Shown piece by piece: positions 57,252-64,000 of a stretch of 64,000 nt of DNA (positions are counted from its first letter, which is position 1; each line of letters begins with the position of its first letter). The stretch spans positions 62,001 through 126,000 of the forward strand of contig JANXVZ010000023.1 of the NCBI GenBank assembly GCA_025351405.1, written 5' to 3'. The notes under the pieces were generated by a model. That model was given only the letters and a program-made list of their open reading frames with translations, was not told the DNA's origin and did no database searches. Made by a program: the position numbers and the translations under genes. Origin of the DNA: Sphingomonadales bacterium (GTDB lineage: Bacteria; Pseudomonadota; Alphaproteobacteria; Sphingomonadales; Sphingomonadaceae).

Positions 57252-58673
57252 ATGATCCCCCCGCCCTCCCGATTGCCGGCAGCGTTGCCCGCAGCAATGC
57301 CAGCGCTGTTGCTGGCATTGGCGCTGGCTGGCTGCGCCGTGTATCGCCCCGCCCCGATATCCCCAGCGGCGGTGGCGGCGCGGCGCGCCGAGACGCGGCT
57401 CGAAGCCGCGGCCGTGCAAATATCGCTGGCAACGCTGGCGCCCGATGCGCGCTGGGATGGCAGCCATTGGGACCGGTTGGCGCTGTTCGCCGCGATGCTG
57501 AACGGCAACGCCGATATCGCGGCTGCCCGCGCCGCCATCGATACCGCCCGCGCGGCGCGGCGTGCCACCGGCATCGCGCCGGGTCCAACCCTGACCCTGA
57601 CAAGCGAATACGCCGGCAAGGCGCCCGAATCCTCGCCCTGGCTGTTTGGCGGGGTGCTCGATTTTCCCATCGACGCCGGCGGGCGGCGGGCCAGCCGGCT
57701 GGCGGCTGCCGACCTGGGGGTTGTCGCGGCGCGCTATGACTATGCCGAGACCGTCTGGACGACGCGGATGGCACTGACCCGCGCGCTCGCCGACCGGTTG
57801 CTCGGGCAGGCCCGGCTGGCAGCGGCAAGCAATATCGTCGCGATACGGCAGCGCCAGTTCGATGTTGTGGCGCGGCGTGTGGCGGCAGGTGCCGCGTCAC
57901 GCGCCGAGCTGGAACGCGTGCGCGCCGACGGCGCCGATGCGGTGCGCCGGCTGTCGGAGGCGCGCGCCGAGGTGGCGACGGGCAACGCCGGCCTGGCAGC
58001 AGCGCTGGGCGTGCCGGTGGACGATATCGCCGGGCGAGAGGTTGCCTGGGCGGGGTTCGCCGTAGCGACTGCCGGGCCGTCAGCCGACCCCGCCGCCCGC
58101 CGTGCGGCGATCGCGGGCCGCGCCGACGTGCTGAAGGCCGCAACGCTTTACGACCAGGCCGAGGCCGACCTGCGCGGCGAGATCGCCAAGCAATATCCCG
58201 CCATCAGCATCGGGCCCGGCTACACTTGGGAACGCGGCCTGGTGAAACTGCCGATCAGCATTGCGCTGGTGCTGCCGCCGCTCGATGGCAATCGCGGCGC
58301 CATCGCTGCGGCGGAGGCCCGGCGGCAGGAAGCAGGGGCGAGGCTGGAGGCGAGCGTCGCGGGCGCCGGTGCCGCGATCGACCAGGCGCTGGCGGCGACA
58401 CTATTGTCGCGCGCGGCACTGGAGAAGGTGCGGCAAGGCGAGATTCCCGCCGCTGACCGGCTGGCACGCCAGGCCGATAGCGAGCTTGCCGCCGGCGCCA
58501 TCGATCGCGGTGAATGGGCGGCCGCGCAAGCCGGGGCGCGATCGGCACGCTTGTCGGAACTCGACGCGCTCGCTGCCGTCCATGCCGCCGATGCGCAACT
58601 CGAAGAGGCGCTGCGACGGCCGGTCGAAGGCCCGGAGCTGGCCCTCGGAGGCGGACTTGAGGGGCTGAAATGA
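57252..58673 (+). CDS. outer-membrane efflux protein (TolC family) lipoprotein
   Basis: ORF 57213-58673; LALAGCAVYRP lipobox; repeated coiled-coil pattern with AAAEARRQEAGARLEASVAGAGAAIDQALAA. Start uncertain. Confidence 0.85.
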   Translation: MIPPPSRLPAALPAAMPALLLALALAGCAVYRPAPISPAAVAARRAETRLEAAAVQISLATLAPDARWDGSHWDRLALFAAMLNGNADIAAARAAIDTARAARRATGIAPGPTLTLTSEYAGKAPESSPWLFGGVLDFPIDAGGRRASRLAAADLGVVAARYDYAETVWTTRMALTRALADRLLGQARLAAASNIVAIRQRQFDVVARRVAAGAASRAELERVRADGADAVRRLSEARAEVATGNAGLAAALGVPVDDIAGREVAWAGFAVATAGPSADPAARRAAIAGRADVLKAATLYDQAEADLRGEIAKQYPAISIGPGYTWERGLVKLPISIALVLPPLDGNRGAIAAAEARRQEAGARLEASVAGAGAAIDQALAATLLSRAALEKVRQGEIPAADRLARQADSELAAGAIDRGEWAAAQAGARSARLSELDALAAVHAADAQLEEALRRPVEGPELALGGGLEGLK

Positions 58674-59635
58674 GCATCTTTCGATCAGGTGCATTGCTGG
58701 CCACGGGCGCCGCGCTGGCGGTTGCGGGCATGCTGGGCTGGCAATCGTTGCATGGCACCGCCCCAAGGCCCGATGAATCGGCCGCCGCCGTCCCGGCCTC
58801 CGCGCCGGGGGATGCGCTGACGATGTCGGCGGCGACGCGTCAGCGGCTGGGCATCGCGACAACGCGGCTTTTGCCTGCCCGCACCGCGGCGGTCAGCAAC
58901 GGATTTGCCCGGGTACTCGATATCGGACCACTGGCCGCCATCGATAGCGAGATCCGCACGGCGCGCGCGGCGGCCGCGGCATCGGCGGCCGATGCAGCGC
59001 GGCTCAAGGATCTGGCGCGGCAGGATCAAAGCGCCTCGGCACGGTCGGTCCAGGTCGCGGAGGCGCAGGCCACTGCCGACCGTCTGCGGGTGGATCTCGC
59101 CGGGCGCCGCGTCGCGCTCGAATATGGCCCGGGGCTGGCAAAACTCGGCGATGCGGCGCGCATGGCGCTGATCGCCGACGTAGCCGCGGGCCGGGCGGCG
59201 TTGGTGCGCGTCGATGTCCCGGGGTCGGCACCGGTCCGCGGCGTGCGCGTCGGCGATCCGGCAACCGGCGTCACCTTGCTGGGCCCGGCGTCGGCCGCCG
59301 ATGCGCGGGTCCAGGGCCTGGCACTGCTGGCGATCCTGCGTGGTCCGGGTGTGCGCAGCGCCGCTGCCGGGCGGTTGCTGCCGGCGATCATCGGTGGCGG
59401 CGGCAGCGACGATGGCACCATCGTGCCACGCTCGGCACTGCTGCGGCAAAAGGGCGACGTCTTCGTTTATGTCGCCATCGGCGATCACTTCGAGCGCAGG
59501 GCGCTGGCAGCAGCGCGGCCGGTTGCCGATGGCTGGTTCACCACAAGCGATGTCAAACCCGGGGATGTGGTGGTCACCGCCGGTGCCGGCAGCGTGCTTG
59601 CTGCCGAAGGCGGTGCGACCGGCGGGGACGATTGA
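58670..59635 (+). CDS. RND efflux periplasmic adaptor subunit
   Basis: N-terminal TM, short alpha-hairpin, IVPRSALLRQKGDVFVYVAIGDHFERRALAAARPVADGWFTTSDVKPGDVVVTAGAGSVLA. Confidence 0.87.
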   Translation: MSIFRSGALLATGAALAVAGMLGWQSLHGTAPRPDESAAAVPASAPGDALTMSAATRQRLGIATTRLLPARTAAVSNGFARVLDIGPLAAIDSEIRTARAAAAASAADAARLKDLARQDQSASARSVQVAEAQATADRLRVDLAGRRVALEYGPGLAKLGDAARMALIADVAAGRAALVRVDVPGSAPVRGVRVGDPATGVTLLGPASAADARVQGLALLAILRGPGVRSAAAGRLLPAIIGGGGSDDGTIVPRSALLRQKGDVFVYVAIGDHFERRALAAARPVADGWFTTSDVKPGDVVVTAGAGSVLAAEGGATGGDD

Positions 59636-62600
59636 TGCTCGCCGCGATCGTCCGCGCCGCATTGCGACACCCCTGGCTGGCAGTGGTCGCCGGCGTGCTG
59701 CTGCTTGCCTATGGGGCGATGACAATCGGCGGTGCGCGCTACGATGTCTTCCCCGAATTCGTGCCGCCACAGGCGACCGTGCAGACCGAGGCGCCGGGAC
59801 TGGCTGCCGAACAGGTCGAAGCGCTGGTGACGCGGCCGCTGGAGGCGGCGATCAACGGCACCAACGGCGTGACCAGCGTACGGTCGGAATCGGTGCAGGG
59901 CTTGTCGGTCATCAACGTCGTCTTTGCCGATGGCAGCGACCCCTTTCGCACGCGCCAGGTGCTGGCCGAATCGCTGGCGGAGGCCAATGGCCGGCTGCCG
60001 AGCAACGTCCAGACCCCCGTGCTCAGCCCGCTGACGTCGTCGACGATGGACCTGCTCAAGGTCGGTTTCGTGGCGCCGGGCATGGACCCAATGCGTCTGC
60101 GCGACATCGTCCAGTGGCGCGTCCGCACCCGCTTGCTGGCGGTGCCCGGTGTGGCCCGCGCCATCGTCTTTGGTGGCGACGAACGCCGGTTGGAAGTGAG
60201 GATGCGCCCCGGTGCCATGGTGGCGCGCGGGGTGTCGCTTGCCGATCTTACCGCCGCCGTGCAGGCAGCCGCGACAGTCAGGGGCGGCGGCTTTGCCGAA
60301 AGTGCGGCGCAGCGCATCATCGTCACCGCCAGCGCGCCAAGCCTCACCGCCGCCGATCTGGCGCGCGCGCCGGTACCGTTGACCGCCGGTGCCCCGGTCC
60401 GGATCGGCGACATCGCCGACGTGGCAGAGGCGGCGACCCCCAAATCGGGGGACGCACTGGTCATGGGCCGGCCCGGCGTGTTGATGGCGATGTCGAGCCA
60501 GTATGGCGCAAACACGCTCGACACGACGCTGGCGGTCGAAAAGGCGCTGGCGGAACTGACGCCGGCGCTGAGGGCGCAGGGCATCAGCGTCTATCCACGC
60601 CTGCACCGCCCGGCGAACTTCATCACCGCCGCCCTGTCGGGGATCGAGCGTGACCTTGCCATCGGCGCCGTCATGATCGGGGTGGTGCTGCTGTTGTTCC
60701 TGCGCAACGTCCGGGTGGCGCTGATCATTTTCCTGGCTATCCCGCTGTCGTTGCTGGCGGCGTTGATCGTGCTCAATGCGCTTGGCCAGACGGTCAACAC
60801 CATGACCCTGGGCGGCCTTGCCGTGGCGCTGGGCGTCGTCATCGACGACGCCATCGTCGATGTCGAGAATATCGTCCGGCGCCTGCACGGCAGCACGCCC
60901 GATGCCGATGTGCGCGTGATCATCGCCGACGCCTCGGTGGAGGTGCGCGCGCCGGTCGTCTATGCGACATTCGTGCTGGTCCTGACGATGCTGCCGATCG
61001 TGTTCCTGACCGGTTTGCAGGGGGCGTTTTTCGCGCCGCTGGCGTTGGCGTTCGGGCTTGCCGTACTTGCATCGTTGCTGGTGGCGCTGACGATCATCCC
61101 GGCGCTGGCGTTGCTGCTGCTGCGGCGCATTCCCGATCATGCCGAACCCGCGCTGATCGGCCGGGTAAAGGCTGGCCATGCGCGGTTGGTGACCCGCATT
61201 TGTGCGGCGCCGCAGGCGGTGGCGGCGGCGACGGCGGTGATCGGCATCGCGGCGCTGCTCGGGTTGACACTGTTCGGCTCCGAATTGTTGCCGGCCTTCC
61301 GCGAACGTCATTACGTGCTGCAGGTAAGCGGCCCGGCAGGGGCCTCGATCGCCTGGATGCGCGAGCTGGGCACGCGGGTGTCCCACGACCTGCTGGCCAT
61401 GCCCGAAATCGCGACCGTCGAGCACCAGATCGGCCGCGCCGAGGCGGGCGAAGATACCTTCCCGCCGCATCGCAGCGAGTTCCACGTCGAACTGACGGCG
61501 TTGGGCGGTGCCGACGAGGAAGCAACGCAGGGCAAGATCCGCAGCGTTCTCGCCCGCTATCCCGGCACCCAGAGCGAGGTGCTGACATTCCTGGGCGACC
61601 GCATCAGCGAATCACTGTCCGGCGAGACTGCGGCGCTGGCCATCGGCATCTATGGTTCCGATCTGGATGGCCTCGACAGGGTGGCGGCGCAGGTTGCGGC
61701 GGCGGTGCGGCGCGTGCCCGGCGCTGCCGATGTCCAGATCAAGGCAGCGCCCGGCGCGCCGAGCCTGACCGTGCGGCTCGACCCCGATCGCATGGCACTC
61801 CACGGCGTCTCCGCTGGCGATGCCGCGGATGCAGTCGAAACCGCCTTTCAGGGGCGCGTCGTGGCGCAGCGTGCCGCCGCCGACCAGGTCAGCGATATCG
61901 CCATCACCCTCGCCCCGGCGCTGCAGCAGGACCCCGAAGCCATCGGCAGCCTGCTGGTGCGCTCGTCCGACGGCGTCACCACGCGGCTGGGGGATATCGC
62001 CACGTTGCAGCCGGGTGACAGCCGGCTCTCAATAAACCATGACAATGGCCTGAGGCGGCAGATCGTCACCGCCAATCCCGCCGGCCGCGATGTCGGCGGC
62101 TTCACCGCCGACGTGACCGCGGCGGTGAGGCACGATGTCCGGCTGCCACCGGGGGTGTTCCTCGAATATTCGGGGCAGGCAGAGGGCCAGGCAGCAGCGT
62201 TCCGGCAGTTGGCGATCAACGTCGCCACCGCGGCCATCGGCATTGTCGCGCTGCTCGTGCTGGCGTTCGGCGGCGCCCGGCCGGCACTGCTCATCCTTGC
62301 GGTCACCCCCTTTGCCATGGCGGGCGGAGTCGCAGCGGCGGCGCTGACCGGCGGTGTGCTGTCATTGGGCGCGCTGGTCGGCTTTGTGACGCTGTTCGGG
62401 ATCGCGGCGCGCAACGCCATCTTGCTGATCTCGCATGTCGATCACCTGGTCACGGTGGAGGGCCAGCCATGGGGCCTGGCCACCGTTGTCCAGGCGACGC
62501 GCGAGCGCGTGACGCCGATCCTCATCACCGCACTGGTCACCGGGCTCGGGTTGGCACCACTGGCGCTCGAGGCCGGGCAATCGGGGCGCGAGGTGCAGGG

Positions 62601-62721
62601 ACCGATGGCGGCGGTGATCCTTGGCGGCCTGTTGACCTCGACCGCGATGAGCCTGTTGTTGCTGCCGGCCCTGGTGCTGGCGTATCGGAAACCCGATGCA
62701 GCTGCTGTTGATCGAAGATGA
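59635..62721 (+). CDS. RND efflux permease, CusA/CzcA-like
   Basis: RHPWLAVVAGVLLLAYGAMTIGGARYDVFPEFVPPQATVQTEAPGLAAEQVEALVTRPLEAAINGTNGV; TM4 ALGVVIDDAIVDVENIVRRLH. Confidence 0.94.
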   Translation: MLAAIVRAALRHPWLAVVAGVLLLAYGAMTIGGARYDVFPEFVPPQATVQTEAPGLAAEQVEALVTRPLEAAINGTNGVTSVRSESVQGLSVINVVFADGSDPFRTRQVLAESLAEANGRLPSNVQTPVLSPLTSSTMDLLKVGFVAPGMDPMRLRDIVQWRVRTRLLAVPGVARAIVFGGDERRLEVRMRPGAMVARGVSLADLTAAVQAAATVRGGGFAESAAQRIIVTASAPSLTAADLARAPVPLTAGAPVRIGDIADVAEAATPKSGDALVMGRPGVLMAMSSQYGANTLDTTLAVEKALAELTPALRAQGISVYPRLHRPANFITAALSGIERDLAIGAVMIGVVLLLFLRNVRVALIIFLAIPLSLLAALIVLNALGQTVNTMTLGGLAVALGVVIDDAIVDVENIVRRLHGSTPDADVRVIIADASVEVRAPVVYATFVLVLTMLPIVFLTGLQGAFFAPLALAFGLAVLASLLVALTIIPALALLLLRRIPDHAEPALIGRVKAGHARLVTRICAAPQAVAAATAVIGIAALLGLTLFGSELLPAFRERHYVLQVSGPAGASIAWMRELGTRVSHDLLAMPEIATVEHQIGRAEAGEDTFPPHRSEFHVELTALGGADEEATQGKIRSVLARYPGTQSEVLTFLGDRISESLSGETAALAIGIYGSDLDGLDRVAAQVAAAVRRVPGAADVQIKAAPGAPSLTVRLDPDRMALHGVSAGDAADAVETAFQGRVVAQRAAADQVSDIAITLAPALQQDPEAIGSLLVRSSDGVTTRLGDIATLQPGDSRLSINHDNGLRRQIVTANPAGRDVGGFTADVTAAVRHDVRLPPGVFLEYSGQAEGQAAAFRQLAINVATAAIGIVALLVLAFGGARPALLILAVTPFAMAGGVAAAALTGGVLSLGALVGFVTLFGIAARNAILLISHVDHLVTVEGQPWGLATVVQATRERVTPILITALVTGLGLAPLALEAGQSGREVQGPMAAVILGGLLTSTAMSLLLLPALVLAYRKPDAAAVDRR

Positions 62722-63355
62722 CCCGGGGATGGCGGCGCTTATCGCCGCCGGCCTCGCGCCGCGCGAGCACCAGGTGCGTATCGTCCATGACGGCGCACAG
62801 GCGCTGGCAGCAGCGCGGGAGCGCCAGTTCGACCTCATCATCGCCGATCGCATGTTGCCCGATACCGATGGCGTCGCGCTCATCGCCGCCTTGCGGCACG
62901 CCGGGCAGCGCGCGCCGGTGTTGATGCTGACGGCGCTGGGGTCGGAGGAGGACCGGGTTTCAGGGCTGGAAGCGGGTGCCGACGATTATCTGGTCAAGCC
63001 GTTTTCGATGGCGGAGCTGGCGGCGCGGGTCTCGGCGCTGTGCCGCCGCGGTGCCGCCGGGCCAACGGTCATTCGCATCGCCGATGTCGAACTTGACCGG
63101 CTCGAGCGGCGCGTCCGGCGCGGCAGCGGCATCATCGACCTGCAGCCGCGCGAGTTTCACCTCCTCGAATATCTGATGCTCGAGGCACCACGGGTCATCA
63201 CCCGCATGATGCTGCTCGAACGCGTCTGGCACTTCCGTTTCGATCCGGGCACCAATATCGTGGAAAGCCATGTCAGCCGGTTGCGCACCAAATTGGGCGA
63301 GCCGGCGCTGATCCAGACCGTGCGGGGGGAAGGCTATGCCGTCCGCCCGGTTTAG
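62696..63355 (+). CDS. OmpR/PhoB-type response regulator
   Basis: MQLLLIEDDPGMAALIAAGL, LIIADRMLPDTDGVALI, VKPFSMAELAARVSAL; winged-helix ESHVSRLRTKLGEPALIQTVRGEGYAVRPV. Confidence 0.95.
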   Translation: MQLLLIEDDPGMAALIAAGLAPREHQVRIVHDGAQALAAARERQFDLIIADRMLPDTDGVALIAALRHAGQRAPVLMLTALGSEEDRVSGLEAGADDYLVKPFSMAELAARVSALCRRGAAGPTVIRIADVELDRLERRVRRGSGIIDLQPREFHLLEYLMLEAPRVITRMMLLERVWHFRFDPGTNIVESHVSRLRTKLGEPALIQTVRGEGYAVRPV

Positions 63356-64000
63356 GCCGTTTCTCGCCAACACCAGCTTTCGCATCGCGCTGCTCAACGC
63401 CACCCTTCTGGCGGCGGCGATGGCGGCGGCGGCATCGGGCGCCTGGATCGCCACGCGCGACCTCGCGGCGCGTGACCTGCAGCAGCGTATCAGTCTCGAA
63501 ATCGCCGCCATCCGCGAGGAAGCCCGTGGCGAAGGGCTTGAAGCCGCCGCCGATGCGGTGAAATCCCGTGCCGAACGTCCCGGCGCGCTCGAATACCGGC
63601 TGGTCGATGCCGGCGGACGCCGTCTTGCCGGCGACCTTGTTTTCAATGCCCCGGCAATCGGCTGGAGCCGTGTCGTCAACCGCGGTGCCGAGGCCGATGG
63701 CGACCACCATGGCGCCCTGGTTGTCCAGACGGTGGCGTTGCCGGGCGGGGCGCTGCTGTCGGTCGCCGATGACCTTTCGCGCAGCGAAGCGATACGCAAC
63801 GCGATTTTCCGCAGCATAGCCGCGTGGGGCGCAGCCGCCATCGGCCTCGGCCTTGCCGCCGGCCTGTGGCTGACAAGCCGGGCGCTGCGTCGCATGGAGG
63901 CCGTCGTCGCGACGGTGGCCGCCGTCGGCCGCGGCGACCTGGCGGCGCGGGCGCCCTTGTCCGGCACCGGTGACGACATCGACGGGCTTGCCGGCGGCGT
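63336..64000 (+). CDS. sensor histidine kinase, N-terminal part (3' end outside window)
   Basis: MPSARFRPFLANTSFRIALLNATLLAAAMAAAASG..., second TM before HAMP-like LTSRALRRMEAVVATVAAVGRGDLAARAP; open to the window end. Confidence 0.87.
   Translation, partial: MPSARFRPFLANTSFRIALLNATLLAAAMAAAASGAWIATRDLAARDLQQRISLEIAAIREEARGEGLEAAADAVKSRAERPGALEYRLVDAGGRRLAGDLVFNAPAIGWSRVVNRGAEADGDHHGALVVQTVALPGGALLSVADDLSRSEAIRNAIFRSIAAWGAAAIGLGLAAGLWLTSRALRRMEAVVATVAAVGRGDLAARAPLSGTGDDIDGLAGG

Noticed and set aside
59485-61485. 666-aa ORF on the minus strand antisense to the RND permease
   Set aside because: Arg/His/Gln-rich shadow translation with no recognisable domain; the permease frame is clear.

Overview
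GC-rich chromosomal window with the gene content and codon bias of an alphaproteobacterium, most likely Sphingomonadales (inference from serine palmitoyltransferase, PEPxxWA-CTERM proteins and tat/serS/surE content). I support about 53 protein-coding genes, one of them frameshifted, and two tRNAs (Thr-GGT, Leu-GAG). I saw no rRNA, CRISPR array, transposase, integrase or phage module. Main points: (1) a bacterial ceramide/sphingolipid locus at ~5.8-17.6 kb (fatty acyl-AMP ligase, NAD-dependent reductase, dedicated ACP, serine palmitoyltransferase, GNAT-type ceramide synthase candidate), interleaved with lptF/lptG, a DUF2141 gene and an ABC1 kinase gene; (2) three single-gene PEPxxWA-CTERM units, each with the same composite promoter: an upstream element TGTCGG-N6-TTACA placed 80-92 bp before a sigma-54 -24/-12 element (TGGCMY-N5-TTGCA), and each followed by a hairpin terminator; (3) a four-gene carbamoyltransferase/DUF5989/SxtJ/SGNH membrane cassette; (4) a chain of four ATGA-overlapping mini-ORFs, built from 14-bp tandem repeats, running into the start codon of the putative ceramide reductase gene; (5) a single-base frameshift in a receiver-HWE histidine kinase gene. 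Family names come from recognising motifs and whole-protein character by eye. No database searches were run.
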